The translations under genes and the position numbers were made by a program. Of a stretch of DNA of 64,000 nt, positions 54,072 through 64,000 are shown in pieces. The notes below the pieces were generated by a model, which was given only the letters and a program-made list of their open reading frames with translations, searched no databases and was not told where the DNA came from. Origin of the DNA: an uncultured Porphyromonadaceae bacterium (GTDB lineage: Bacteria > Bacteroidota > Bacteroidia > Bacteroidales > Muribaculaceae); contig URCF01000001.1 of NCBI GenBank assembly GCA_900546365.1, positions 1-64,000 on the forward strand, given 5' to 3'. Each line of letters starts with the position of its first letter. Within the stretch, counting starts at the first letter, position 1.

Positions 54072-55922
54072 ATGCCCCGTGCCATAGAGTTGCTCGCTCC
54101 GGCACGCAATGCCGAGGTGGCCATTGAAGCCATCGCCCATGGTGCGGATGCGGTGTATATGGGTGCTTCGTCCCACGGTGCGCGCGCGGCGGCTGCCAAT
54201 TCACCGGACGATATTGCCCGCGTGGTGGAGTATGCCCATCTGTTCGGCGCAAGAGTCTATGTGACGGTCAACACTATTGTCTATGACCACGAGCTCCGTC
54301 AGGTGGAGCAGCTCGTACACTCCTTATATAAAATAGGTGTGGACGCTCTCATCGTGCAGGATATGGCGCTTCTGAAGCTCGATATTCCACCCATTGCGCT
54401 TCATGCCAGCACGCAGTGCGATCTCCGCACCCCCGAAAAGGCCCTGATACTCCAGGCTGCCGGGTTTTCGCAGCTGGTACTGGCCAGAGAGCTGTCGCTG
54501 GAGGAAACGGCGGCCATCCATCAGGCGGTGGACCTGCCGCTCGAGGCTTTTGTGCATGGCGCCCTGTGTGTGAGCTACAGCGGCGACTGTCAGGCCGGAT
54601 GGGCCATGCAGCATCGCAGTGCCAACCGCGGTGAATGTCCACAGATATGCCGCCTTCGCTACAATCTGCTTGATGGTGAAGGCCGTGTGCTTGTCAAAGG
54701 CAAGCATCTGCTGTCGCTCAAGGATCTCAACCGCTCCTGCGATATTGCCGCAATGCTCGAGGCCGGTGTGTCGTCGTTCAAAATCGAGGGGCGCCTCAAG
54801 GATGCCGACTATGTGAAGAATATCACGGCCCACTATCGCCGGTTGCTCGATGAGCAGATTGCGGCTCACCCGCAATTGTACTGCCGGTCATCCTACGGCA
54901 CAGAACATTTCTCGTTCACTCCCGATGTGGCCAAAGGGTTCAACCGTGGGTTCACATCCTATTTCACTCACCCCGTGACTCCCGCTGTGCGTATGGCATC
55001 GATTGATTCCCCCAAATGGAGCGGCGAGCCGGTGGGCAAAGTGCGCAAGATTCTCCCCGGAAGCATCATCGCCGACCTTGACACTCCGCTTGCCAACGGC
55101 GACGGCCTCGGATTCTTCTCCGCTTCTGGCGAGTTTGAAGGGTTCAGGCTCAATAAAGTGGAGGGCAACAAGCTTTTCCCGGCCTCGCGCATAGCTCCGA
55201 GGGTGGGGGACACTCTGTATCGCAACCGCAGCAAGGTGTGGACCGACCTCATGCTCGGACGCACCTCCGATCGTCGGCTCCGGGTGGATTTTGAACTGCG
55301 GCCAATAGGGTGGGGCGTGGCTCTGCGTGCATCTGACGAGTCGGGTGCTTCGGTGGAAATCACAGCTCCTGTCGAGTTGCTTCCTGCCGCCAAGCCGCAG
55401 GAAGCAGTTCGCGCCGGCACCCTCGGTAAGCTCGGTGGCACTCACTATGAATTGGGCAGTGTCAACGACACTGTAGGCGAATTGTTCCTTCCGGTGTCGC
55501 TTCTTGCATCGATGCGCCGCGATATTCTTGCCCGTCTCGATGAGGTGAGAATATCAACCGCACGGATTGACTACCGCCGCCCTGCCAACGATGCAGAGCT
55601 TGACCGTCTGCTCGGAGGCAAGATGCTGTCGCGACACGACAATGTGGCCAACGCTCTTGCTGAGAAGTTCTATACCGACCATGGAGCTGTGGTGAAGCAG
55701 CACGCCCTTGAGGTGGAGCCCGACCCCGCACGACGCATCAGAGTGATGGACACGCGATATTGTCTGAGGCGTGAGCTCGGTCGCTGTCTGCGCACTGCCA
55801 AAGGGAAGGAGTGGAAAGGTCCCCTGACGCTTGAATCTCCCGGCGCAACCCTCGCCGTTGAATTTGATTGTGCCAACTGTCGCATGCAACTGTTCACATC
55901 AAACGAAAAAAATCCTCGTTAA
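54072..55922 (+). CDS. U32 family protein (RlhA/TrhP-like RNA hydroxylation type)
   Basis: The 616-residue product carries the U32 signature EAFVHGALCVSYSGDC and a C-terminal segment with further cysteines (DCANCRMQLF). Members called peptidase U32 in databases include RlhA and TrhP, which are needed for 23S rRNA and tRNA hydroxylation, and older collagenase annotations. Function here is therefore probably RNA modification; the substrate is not clear. The ATG at 54072 follows the TM2 stop codon by one base. Confidence 0.88.
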   Translation: MPRAIELLAPARNAEVAIEAIAHGADAVYMGASSHGARAAAANSPDDIARVVEYAHLFGARVYVTVNTIVYDHELRQVEQLVHSLYKIGVDALIVQDMALLKLDIPPIALHASTQCDLRTPEKALILQAAGFSQLVLARELSLEETAAIHQAVDLPLEAFVHGALCVSYSGDCQAGWAMQHRSANRGECPQICRLRYNLLDGEGRVLVKGKHLLSLKDLNRSCDIAAMLEAGVSSFKIEGRLKDADYVKNITAHYRRLLDEQIAAHPQLYCRSSYGTEHFSFTPDVAKGFNRGFTSYFTHPVTPAVRMASIDSPKWSGEPVGKVRKILPGSIIADLDTPLANGDGLGFFSASGEFEGFRLNKVEGNKLFPASRIAPRVGDTLYRNRSKVWTDLMLGRTSDRRLRVDFELRPIGWGVALRASDESGASVEITAPVELLPAAKPQEAVRAGTLGKLGGTHYELGSVNDTVGELFLPVSLLASMRRDILARLDEVRISTARIDYRRPANDAELDRLLGGKMLSRHDNVANALAEKFYTDHGAVVKQHALEVEPDPARRIRVMDTRYCLRRELGRCLRTAKGKEWKGPLTLESPGATLAVEFDCANCRMQLFTSNEKNPR

Positions 55923-55947
55923 TGATGGGGAAATCAAATAAATAGAT

Positions 55948-55955
55948 TAAATTTG
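55948..55955 (+). promoter_or_regulatory. Bacteroidetes -7 element before thrS
   Basis: TAAATTTG is an exact TAnnTTTG match 68 bp before the thrS ATG. A CCGGTT/AACCGG hairpin in the leader (55972-55988) may play a role in control of thrS-infC. Confidence 0.55.
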
Positions 55956-56023
55956 CAATCGATTTTGCCTCCGGTTTCCGCAACCGGTGGCTCACAATGT
56001 GTAATAATAGTTTGTATATCAAC

Positions 56024-57961
<1,938 letters not shown>

Positions 57962-57970
57962 CCCCACTGA

Positions 57971-58555
57971 ATGGAGAAAAAACCTTTTGTGCCAGCAGGA
58001 CCGCGGCGAAACAACGGTCCACAGCGTAGAGGCGACCGCGTTACTTCCAAGGACCTTTATGCAATCAATGACCGCATTCGTGCCCGCGAAGTCCGATTGG
58101 TGGGCGACAATGTGGAGCAAGGCATCTACACCATTCAGGAGGCCATGCGCATCGCCGATGAGCAAGGTCTTGATCTCATCGAGATCTCACCCAACGCAGC
58201 TCCCCCGGTGTGCAAGATTCTTGATTATCAGAAGTTCCTCTATCAGCAGAAAAAACATCAGAAAGAGCAGAAAGCCAAAGCCACCAAGGTGGTGGTCAAG
58301 GAGATTCGTTTCGGTCCGCAGACCGACGACCATGACTACAACTTCAAGCTCAAGCATGCCATGGGATTCTTGCAGGAAGGTGCCAAAGTCAAGGCATATG
58401 TCTTTTTCCGCGGCCGCTCTATCCTCTTCAAAGAGCAAGGCGAAGTGCTGTTGCTCAGATTTGCCAACGACCTCGAGGAGTATGGTAAAGTGGAGCAGAT
58501 GCCCGTGCTTGAAGGCAAGCGCATGATCCTGATGATCTCGCCAAAAAAGAAATAA
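57971..58555 (+). CDS. infC: Translation initiation factor IF-3
   Basis: IF-3 keeps 30S subunits free and checks the start codon. The 194-residue product has an N-terminal basic extension of about 25 residues, the N-domain with INDRIRAREVRLVG and LDLIEISPNAAPPVCKILDY, and the C-domain with KEIRFGPQTDDHDYNFKLKHA. The start is ATG here, unlike the AUU codon of E. coli infC. It sits between thrS and rpmI. Confidence 0.97.
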   Translation: MEKKPFVPAGPRRNNGPQRRGDRVTSKDLYAINDRIRAREVRLVGDNVEQGIYTIQEAMRIADEQGLDLIEISPNAAPPVCKILDYQKFLYQQKKHQKEQKAKATKVVVKEIRFGPQTDDHDYNFKLKHAMGFLQEGAKVKAYVFFRGRSILFKEQGEVLLLRFANDLEEYGKVEQMPVLEGKRMILMISPKKK

Positions 58556-58609
58556 AGAATAAATACTGAGCAAAAACTCGAATTAATATTTTCATTAAAA
58601 GTTAAACAA

Positions 58610-58807
58610 ATGCCTAAGATTAAAACTAATTCCGGTGCCAAAAAGAGGTTCGCCCTTACCGGATCAGGAAAAATCAAAAGAAAACACGCTTTCAAAAGCC
58701 ACATTCTGACCAAGAAAACCAAAAAGCAGAAACGCAACCTTACTCACTTTGCACTTGTGGCCAAGGCTAACGAAAACTCCGTCAAGGAGCTTCTCGCCAT
58801 GAAGTAA
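58610..58807 (+). CDS. rpmI: 50S ribosomal protein L35
   Basis: The 65-residue basic protein begins MPKIKTNSGAKKRF and contains KRKHAFKSHILTKKTKKQKR, the characteristic L35 sequence. It belongs to the thrS-infC-rpmI-rplT operon. Confidence 0.97.
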   Translation: MPKIKTNSGAKKRFALTGSGKIKRKHAFKSHILTKKTKKQKRNLTHFALVAKANENSVKELLAMK

Positions 58808-58917
58808 AGTTCTGGTTTTCTCATCACTTTTTAATTCGTGATTTTTTTACTATTTCATTAACCGAATGTTTAGCACTCAAGAGCATTAGCCGCTAACTTT
58901 CAAAATCATTTTTCAAA

Positions 58918-59268
58918 ATGCCCAGATCAGTAAATCATGTAGCTTCAAGAGCTCGTCGCAAGAAAATCCTGAAACTCACCCGTGGTTATTTTGGCTGCCG
59001 CCGCAATGTGTGGACCGTTGCCAAAAACACTTGGGAAAAAGGTCTTACATATGCCTACCGTGACCGCAAGGACAAAAAAGGCAACTTCCGTGCACTCTGG
59101 ATCCAGCGTATCAACGCCGCCGCACGCATGGAAAACCTTTCCTACTCCAAGCTCATGGGTCTTATCCACAAGAGCGGTATCGAGATCAACCGTAAGGTGC
59201 TCGCTGACCTCGCTCTCAACAATCCCGCCGCTTTCAAGGCTATTGTTGAAAAGGTTAAGCAGGCTTAA
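58918..59268 (+). CDS. rplT: 50S ribosomal protein L20
   Basis: The 116-residue protein starts MPRSVNHVASRARRKK and has RGYFGCRRN and WIQRINAAAR, typical of L20, an early assembly protein of the large subunit that represses its own operon in other bacteria. The 110-nt rpmI-rplT spacer is longer than usual and could hold the regulatory site. A strong terminator follows. Confidence 0.97.
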   Translation: MPRSVNHVASRARRKKILKLTRGYFGCRRNVWTVAKNTWEKGLTYAYRDRKDKKGNFRALWIQRINAAARMENLSYSKLMGLIHKSGIEINRKVLADLALNNPAAFKAIVEKVKQA

Positions 59269-59293
59269 TCCTTCTCCACAGAATTAAAAATCA

Positions 59294-59323
59294 ACGGGGC
59301 TGCATCATTCGATGCAGCCCCGT
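59294..59323 (+). terminator. Terminator of the thrS-infC-rpmI-rplT operon
   Basis: A perfect 13-bp stem (ACGGGGCTGCATC with its complement) has a four-base loop. It begins 25 bp after rplT. The T tract is short, but the stem is very strong. Confidence 0.85.
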
Positions 59324-59339
59324 TTACTTATTCACTGTT

Positions 59340-59849
59340 TTAAAGTCTGAACGGTATAGGCAAGATGTAATACACCGGCACAGGATTGCCGTTCACCTTG
59401 CCGGCTTCCCAGCGAGGCATACGGCGGATTATGCGCACGGCCTCACGGTTGAATCCGTCGCTGCATCCGCGCACCACCTCCACATTCTGTACCCTTCCGT
59501 CGGTGCCCACTATGAACGAGCACACCACTCGACCTTCAATCCCGGCGTTGTACTCCGCTTCGGGATAGTTGCGCTCGCGGTTGATGAACTGTAGCATGGC
59601 ATTGTCGCCGCCGGGAAATTGGGGCTGTTCGTCAACATCGTCGCTGATGTAGGCATGGATTTCGGAGCTTATTGTTCCTTTCACTGTCGCGGGATGATAG
59701 GCCACCATCCGGCGTGTCTGCGCGTATGCGTCTGTGGCCACGGTCAGCAGCATGAAGCATCCCGCAAGTTGAGATATATGGAGTATTTTGTGTATCAAAT
59801 CAATTCGTATGTGATGTTTACGGCACAAATGTAGTGAGTCATCACTCAT
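59340..59849 (-). CDS. Exported TonB C-terminal domain protein
   Basis: The product has a signal-peptide-like hydrophobic segment ending in TDAYAQ and a TonB C-terminal domain: EAEYNAGIEGRVVCSFIVGTDGRVQNVEVVRG, then ALRMPRW-like IRRMPRWEAGKVNG. It resembles energy-transducer TonB relatives of Bacteroidetes without a long Pro-rich linker. The start is uncertain. The ATG at 59849 leaves an unusual 17-residue polar leader. An in-frame TTG at 59798 gives a normal signal peptide, and a TACATTTG element on the minus strand (59836-59829) lies before it. Confidence 0.7.
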   Translation of the reverse strand: MSDDSLHLCRKHHIRIDLIHKILHISQLAGCFMLLTVATDAYAQTRRMVAYHPATVKGTISSEIHAYISDDVDEQPQFPGGDNAMLQFINRERNYPEAEYNAGIEGRVVCSFIVGTDGRVQNVEVVRGCSDGFNREAVRIIRRMPRWEAGKVNGNPVPVYYILPIPFRL

Positions 59850-60005
59850 TGTGCAAACATCAGTGGCCTATTTTGAGAATGATTATTATAGTTTTGATTT
59901 TGTTTACATTTTGACACCGGACATAATATTGAGGGGTGCAGCGCGTTTAAAAACTGATGGCTCCGCATAACGGGGCACGTGTACAATCTCTGATTACATA
60001 TAGTT

Positions 60006-61031
60006 TTGAATAAGCGAATTTTATATATTGTTTCGGTTGTGGCTATGTTGATGTGTGGCGGTGTGTGCGCTGCATCCGACTCATATCCTGCCTACAATTT
60101 TCTCAACATTCCGGCTTCCGCGCAGGTCTATGGCCTTGGCGGCGTGAATGTGTCCAATATCTCCGACGACATCAACTCCATCGACCAGAACCCGGCTCTC
60201 ATGGGCCCCGAATTTGAAAAACAGCTCGGGTTCGGATACATGCGTTATGTAGGCGGCAGCAATTTTGCCGGGTTCACATACGGCAACGGCATCAACGACC
60301 GAAGCGCCTGGGGCGTGGCCGCACGATATTTCGGCTATGGCTCAATGAAGGAAACAGATGCCGCGGGCAACATCCTCGGCAATTTCTCGCCTATGGATTT
60401 CATGGTGTCCGGCACATATACCCACGACATCACCGACCGTTGGCGCGGTGGCGTGGCTCTGAAAATGATATATAGCGGTTATGCCGACTACACTGCCTTT
60501 GCCGTGGCCACCGACCTTGGTGTCAACTACTATGATGCCGACCGCGATCTTTCGTTCTCTGTGGTGGTGGCCAATCTCGGCGGTCAGCTGAAGCGGTTCA
60601 CCGACAACTATGAGCGACTCCCCATCGACATCCGTCTGGGATGGTCGCAGTCGTTCGGCACCTTGCCTATCCGGTTTTCCATCAATGCCTGGAACCTCAC
60701 CAAATGGCATCTGCCGTACTACGAAACCGGCGACGGCTCGGCCGATGCCAAGCCCGAACTCAAGGACAAGTTCATGTCCAATCTGTTCCGCCACCTGATT
60801 TTCTCAGCCAACTATGTTCCTTCCGATAAATTTTTTGTGAGCCTCGGCTATAATTATAAAACACGCACCGACATGAGTACCTATTCGCGCAGCTTCCTCT
60901 CCGGCTTCAGCCTCGGAGCGGGGATACGCGTCAAGGCTTTCGGTGTCGGTGTGGCGTTTGCACAGCCACACAAGGGGGCCACAACTTTCATGGTTAACTT
61001 CAGCACCAACTTCAATGAACTCATCCATTAA
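60006..61031 (+). CDS. porQ: PorQ, type IX secretion system protein
   Basis: PorQ is an outer-membrane barrel of the PorV/PorQ type, known to work with PorZ in attaching type IX cargo to A-LPS. The 341-residue product has a signal peptide ending in GGVCA, then AYNFLNIPASAQVYGLGGVNVS and the NQNPALMGPE-like DQNPALMGPEF, the recognisable PorQ start. A TTG at 60006 is the best start codon, since the first ATG would cut into the signal peptide. porQ-cmk-ispH is a conserved order in Bacteroidetes. Cmk starts 17 bp inside its end. Confidence 0.88.
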   Translation: MNKRILYIVSVVAMLMCGGVCAASDSYPAYNFLNIPASAQVYGLGGVNVSNISDDINSIDQNPALMGPEFEKQLGFGYMRYVGGSNFAGFTYGNGINDRSAWGVAARYFGYGSMKETDAAGNILGNFSPMDFMVSGTYTHDITDRWRGGVALKMIYSGYADYTAFAVATDLGVNYYDADRDLSFSVVVANLGGQLKRFTDNYERLPIDIRLGWSQSFGTLPIRFSINAWNLTKWHLPYYETGDGSADAKPELKDKFMSNLFRHLIFSANYVPSDKFFVSLGYNYKTRTDMSTYSRSFLSGFSLGAGIRVKAFGVGVAFAQPHKGATTFMVNFSTNFNELIH

Positions 61032-61722
61032 TCGCAAAATCATAGTGGCCATTGACGGCTACTCTTCTTCCGGAAAAAGCAGTATGGCCCGTGAATTGGC
61101 CAAAAACATAGGGTATCGTTATATCGATTCAGGAGCCATGTATCGTGCGGCAACTCTTTATGCCATGCGCCATGGCTTCATCTCGTCCGAGGGCGTGCTC
61201 AATACTCAGGCTCTTGTGGATGCCTTGCCCGACATTCATATCGATTTCCTTGTGGACGGCAGCAAGCAGTTCACACTTCTCAACGGCGAGAATGTAGAGG
61301 CACCTATCCGTTCACTCGAGGTGAGCAACAATGTGTCGGAAGTGTCGGCCGTGCCGCAGGTACGCCATGCGCTCACCGCCATGCAGCAGGCCTACGGCAA
61401 GGAGCGCGGCATAGTGATGGATGGCCGCGACATAGGCACCACGGTGTTTCCCGATGCCGAGATGAAAGTGTTTGTCAACGCCTCGCCGGAAACCCGCGCC
61501 CGCCGTCGCCTTGCCGAGCTGCAGCAGAAAGGTATGGATGCCACCTACGAGGATGTGCTGGCCAATGTGGTACACCGTGACCATATCGACGAGAATCGTG
61601 CCGAGAGCCCATTGCGCAAAGCCGACGATGCAGTGTGTCTTGACAACGGCAATATGACCATTGACGAGCAGAACCGGTGGCTAACCGAGCTGTTTGATAA
61701 AAAAGTTAAACAAAATTGTTAA
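61015..61722 (+). CDS. cmk: Cytidylate kinase
   Basis: Cmk phosphorylates CMP and dCMP. The 235-residue P-loop kinase has GYSSSGKSS (15-23), DSGAMYRAATL for nucleotide binding, and MDGRDIGTTVFPDA. The ATG at 61015 overlaps porQ by 17 bp and gives the usual family N-terminus. It is followed after 17 bp by ispH. Confidence 0.95.
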   Translation: MNSSINRKIIVAIDGYSSSGKSSMARELAKNIGYRYIDSGAMYRAATLYAMRHGFISSEGVLNTQALVDALPDIHIDFLVDGSKQFTLLNGENVEAPIRSLEVSNNVSEVSAVPQVRHALTAMQQAYGKERGIVMDGRDIGTTVFPDAEMKVFVNASPETRARRRLAELQQKGMDATYEDVLANVVHRDHIDENRAESPLRKADDAVCLDNGNMTIDEQNRWLTELFDKKVKQNC

Positions 61723-61739
61723 ACATTTCAGCATAGATA

Positions 61740-62615
61740 ATGCCGATGGCTGTTCCGTCAATAGAAATAGATCCGCGTTCCGGATTCTGTCCGGGGGTGG
61801 TGACCGCTATCCGTCAGGCCGAGGCGGAGCTGGACGCTTCCGCTCCGCTCTATTGTCTTGGCGATATTGTGCACAATAGCGCAGAGGTGCGACGCCTTGG
61901 CAGTAAGGGGCTTATCACTGTCACCCATGAGGATCTCCCTAAGCTCCGGGGTGTGAAGATGCTTCTCCGCGCCCATGGCGAGCCTCCATCTACATATCAA
62001 CTCGCTCAGCACAACGACATTACCATCGTGGATGCCACCTGCCCGGTGGTGCTTGCGCTGCAAAGGCGTGTCAAGGCTGCATACCAGCAGCCCGAGCGGC
62101 CTCAGGTGGTGATTTACGGCAAAGCCGGCCACGCTGAGGTCAACGGTCTCGTGGGGCAGACCAACGGCGAGGCTATCGTGGTGCAGCATCCGCAGGATAT
62201 GGAAAAGATTGATTTCTCGCGACCGGTGAAACTCTTTTCCCAAACCACCATGTCGATAGCCGGGTTCAATGAGATGGCTGAGGCCATACGCACCCGGATG
62301 AAGCCGGGGGTGAAGATGGAGTATGCCGACACTATCTGCCGTCAGGTGAGCAACCGCGTGGGGCACCTGCGCGACTTCGCCGCCGCTCACGATGTGATTC
62401 TTTTCGTCACCGGAGCCAAAAGCAGCAACGGCAAGGTGCTCTACGATGAATGTCGCAGCGTGAATCCGCGCACTTATTCGGTGCTCGACCCTTCCGATGT
62501 GGAGCCGTTGCCGATAGCTTCGGCCCGGTCCATCGGTGTGTGCGGAGCCACTTCCACCCCGCGCTGGCTGATGGAGCAGGTGAGGGAAGCGGCTGAAAAA
62601 CTATGCTCGCGATGA
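61740..62615 (+). CDS. ispH: 4-hydroxy-3-methylbut-2-enyl diphosphate reductase
   Basis: IspH performs the last step of the MEP isoprenoid pathway, reducing HMBPP to IPP and DMAPP with a 4Fe-4S cluster. The 291-residue product has the three cluster cysteines: Cys17 in GFCPGV, Cys101 in DATCPVV and Cys199 in DTICRQV. The TKSSNG-like AKSSNGKVLYDECR and HAEVNG blocks also match. It is third in the porQ operon. The exonuclease start overlaps its stop as ATGA. Confidence 0.96.
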   Translation: MPMAVPSIEIDPRSGFCPGVVTAIRQAEAELDASAPLYCLGDIVHNSAEVRRLGSKGLITVTHEDLPKLRGVKMLLRAHGEPPSTYQLAQHNDITIVDATCPVVLALQRRVKAAYQQPERPQVVIYGKAGHAEVNGLVGQTNGEAIVVQHPQDMEKIDFSRPVKLFSQTTMSIAGFNEMAEAIRTRMKPGVKMEYADTICRQVSNRVGHLRDFAAAHDVILFVTGAKSSNGKVLYDECRSVNPRTYSVLDPSDVEPLPIASARSIGVCGATSTPRWLMEQVREAAEKLCSR

Positions 62616-63109
62616 CCGATTTCGTGGCCATAGATTTCGAAACAGCCAACCCCAACCTCACCAGCATCTGCTCGGTTGGGTGCGTGAAAGTGCAGGGCGG
62701 CGTGGTGGTGGACAGCTTCTATAGCCTTGTGTCGCCGGTGCCGAACTATTTCTACCGCAATTTCACTGCCATTCATGGTATCACCGCCGCGGATGTAGCC
62801 TCGGCGCCAAAGTTTGACGCTGTGTGGCCTGACCTTAGGGCGTTCATCGGCAATCTGCCGCTTGTGGCGCACAATGCCGCATTTGATGCGGGGTGTATGA
62901 GGGCCACATTGAAATATTATGGGTTTGAGATGCCCGACAACCCATTTCTGTGCACTCTTACCAAAGCCAGAAGCATGATTCCGCGCACTCTGTGCACCTC
63001 ATTTTCTCTCCCTTCATTGGCCGAATTTCTCGGTATTCCGTTCAACAATCATCACAATGCCTTGGCCGATGCCGAGGCTTGTGCCAAAATAGCTCAGGCA
63101 ATATTATGA
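62612..63109 (+). CDS. 3'-5' exonuclease, DEDDh (DnaQ-like) family
   Basis: The 165-residue single-domain exonuclease has Exo I AIDFET (Asp8, Glu10), Exo II AHNAAFD and Exo III HNALADAEA with the catalytic His. It may trim RNA or DNA ends or act in repair. No polymerase domain is attached. The ATG at 62612 overlaps ispH by ATGA and is preferred over the ATG three codons upstream. It is coupled at its end to the lipoprotein gene, again by ATGA. Confidence 0.88.
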   Translation: MTDFVAIDFETANPNLTSICSVGCVKVQGGVVVDSFYSLVSPVPNYFYRNFTAIHGITAADVASAPKFDAVWPDLRAFIGNLPLVAHNAAFDAGCMRATLKYYGFEMPDNPFLCTLTKARSMIPRTLCTSFSLPSLAEFLGIPFNNHHNALADAEACAKIAQAIL

Positions 63110-63456
63110 ACCATATAAAGAATATATCATTGGCTGCTGCCGTATGCGTTGCGCTGGCGGGCGCATCGTGCGGAGGCGGCGCTGAGAATGTCAACGCTGA
63201 CACTCAGGATATCGAGGTGTCGCAGCGCGACAGCGCAATCTACAAACTTGGCCGTGTGCATGCTCGCCGTATGCTCGAACGGTGCACCACCACCGATTTG
63301 CTTCGCAATGAGCTGCTTGATGTGCGTGCCCGCGAATCGCTCATCAAGGCGCGTATGTATCCCGAGGCTGCCCAGGCCTACATTCAGGGGTTTCGCCATG
63401 CGGTGTGTGAGAGTGGCGACACGCTTGCGCAGGAGCTTTTTGGCGAGTCATTGTAA
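63106..63456 (+). CDS. Small hypothetical lipoprotein
   Basis: The 116-residue product has a lipoprotein signal peptide ending in AGASC (Cys22). The acidic and helical mature part starts GGGAENVNADTQD and contains YKLGRVHARRMLERC. I do not recognise the family. The residue after the cysteine is Gly, with no acidic export signal directly behind it, so the anchor may face the periplasm. Its ATG overlaps the exonuclease stop. It ends the porQ operon, about 75 bp before tRNA-Cys. Confidence 0.65.
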   Translation: MNHIKNISLAAAVCVALAGASCGGGAENVNADTQDIEVSQRDSAIYKLGRVHARRMLERCTTTDLLRNELLDVRARESLIKARMYPEAAQAYIQGFRHAVCESGDTLAQELFGESL

Positions 63457-63484
63457 AAAAAATGGCACAAAATGTGGCGTAGAG

Positions 63485-63515
63485 TTTGCAGAATAAAAAA
63501 ATTAGAGTAACTTTG
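63485..63515 (+). promoter_or_regulatory. Bacteroidetes promoter of tRNA-Cys
   Basis: TTTG (63485-63488) and TAACTTTG (63508-63515) are both exact consensus matches 19 bases apart. The tRNA begins 18 bp downstream. Confidence 0.8.
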
Positions 63516-63533
63516 CACTCGCAATCCGCTCAT

Positions 63534-63604
63534 GGTGCCATGGCCGAGTGGTTAGGCAACGGTCTGCAAAACCGTGTACAGCAGTTCGAATCTGCTTGGC
63601 ACCT
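63534..63604 (+). tRNA. tRNA-Cys (anticodon GCA)
   Basis: A 71-base cloverleaf has a seven-bp acceptor stem (GGTGCCA with TGGCACC), GCA anticodon at 63566-63568 and a TTCGAAT T-loop. No CCA is encoded. It has its own promoter and a terminator behind it. Confidence 0.95.
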
Positions 63605-63610
63605 CTGAAA

Positions 63611-63646
63611 AAAGTCGCGATTCTATCAAGGGTCGCGGCTTTTTTT
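63611..63646 (+). terminator. Terminator of tRNA-Cys
   Basis: GTCGCGA (63614-63620) pairs with TCGCGGC (63633-63639) with one G-T pair and is followed by seven T residues. Confidence 0.8.
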
Positions 63647-63684
63647 GTGGTGGATAGTCCGATAAGATTCTTGGGTGTGGAAAT

Positions 63685-63714
63685 AAAAAAGGGTGCGTTA
63701 CCGCACCCTTTTTT
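63685..63714 (-). terminator. Terminator of the right-edge gene
   Basis: GGGTGCG (63691-63697) and CGCACCC (63702-63708) are extended by A/T runs on both sides. On the minus strand TTTTTT follows. The hairpin suits either strand and lies 19 bp after the right-edge gene. Confidence 0.85.
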
Positions 63715-63732
63715 GTTGGGATATGATGGAGC

Positions 63733-64000
63733 TTAGTGGGCTACATACACTTTCTTGACTTCGGTGCCCTGACGGCGGATATAGATGCCGGCGGGGAGGT
63801 TGTCGCTGCTCAGGCGCACGCCCTGGAGGTTGTAGTACTCAACGGGGGCGTTGCTGTTGTCAGCTTCAATGGCGTTGATGCCGGCAGCTTCGCCGTTTGC
63901 ATCAGCCACGTATGTCACGTTCACACCGCAAAGACGAGCGTTGTTGTCGGGGTCAACGGTGAACACCACTTTGTTGACAAGGCCGGTGGCGGGAGCGGTC
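63733..64000 (-). CDS. C-terminal part of a secreted protein with type IX-like sorting domain, runs off the right edge
   Basis: The frame is open to the window edge. The visible 89 residues end in YYNLQGVRLSSDNLPAGIYI followed by a basic, strand-like tail KKVYVAH. That pattern (NLQGVxL...LPxGIYI...K) is typical of C-terminal signals on secreted Bacteroidetes proteins, close to type IX type A sorting domains. The upstream part cannot be seen, so function is unknown. PorQ on the plus strand nearby is compatible with type IX secretion in this organism. Confidence 0.7.
   Translation of the reverse strand, partial: TAPATGLVNKVVFTVDPDNNARLCGVNVTYVADANGEAAGINAIEADNSNAPVEYYNLQGVRLSSDNLPAGIYIRRQGTEVKKVYVAH

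Overview
The window reads as a chromosomal segment of a gut Bacteroidales bacterium, preceded by about 1.7 kb that looks as if it came from another phylum. The Bacteroidales assignment rests on gene families (lipoprotein TamL with TamB, Bacteroidetes-type LptD, PorQ of the type IX secretion system, Rho with a long disordered insert, SecA of about 1,100 residues), on the recurrent promoter element TAnnTTTG upstream of many genes, and on the absence of Shine-Dalgarno sequences. The frc-oxc-AEC oxalate operon fits Muribaculaceae, but the family is an inference. The first ~1.7 kb (pduL, a GNAT acetyltransferase, the N-terminus of a PRK06851-type ATPase) is AT-rich, has strong AGGAGG-type ribosome binding sites and breaks off inside a gene. 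A chimeric join is the simplest explanation.

Layout. 1-1.75 kb: Firmicutes-like piece. 1.75-6.6 kb: Bro-N protein, ApbE lipoprotein, ilvE with an HD-domain protein, and an ECF sigma factor with a membrane partner. 6.5-16.6 kb: outer-membrane biogenesis block on the minus strand (lptD, tamB, tamL). 16.6-25.2 kb: secreted two-nuclease/phosphatase fusion, rpsA, a glycosyltransferase/sugar-kinase operon and rho. 25.5-29.9 kb: uvrA and guaA. 29.9-32.8 kb: accessory zone behind guaA, with a candidate structured RNA, a beta-barrel protein, a surface-type lipoprotein and a MntA/HepT toxin-antitoxin pair. 32.8-45.3 kb (minus): secA operon with an envelope coiled-coil protein, an MgtC-like protein and a cation:proton antiporter; galE with a DUF4105 protein and a phosphatase; umuC. 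45.3-53.2 kb (minus): pyruvate:ferredoxin oxidoreductase and the oxalate operon. 53.3-64 kb: Tat-exported TIGR04076 protein, TM2 protein, U32 protein, thrS-infC-rpmI-rplT, TonB-like protein, porQ-cmk-ispH-exonuclease-lipoprotein operon, tRNA-Cys, and the C-terminus of a secreted protein.

How the genes work together. LptD, TamB and TamL export LPS and outer-membrane proteins, and SecA feeds the periplasm. Frc and Oxc convert oxalate to formate and CO2, with the AEC carrier as probable oxalate/formate transporter. ThrS, IF3, L35 and L20 form the classic translation operon.

The most notable accessory signal is a 15-bp exact copy of the 3' end of guaA (stop codon included) 1.8 kb downstream of guaA. 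It brackets the RNA/barrel/lipoprotein cassette, as expected for an island integrated into the guaA 3' end that has lost its integrase. Directly behind it the MntA/HepT cassette is bracketed by its own 19-bp direct repeats.
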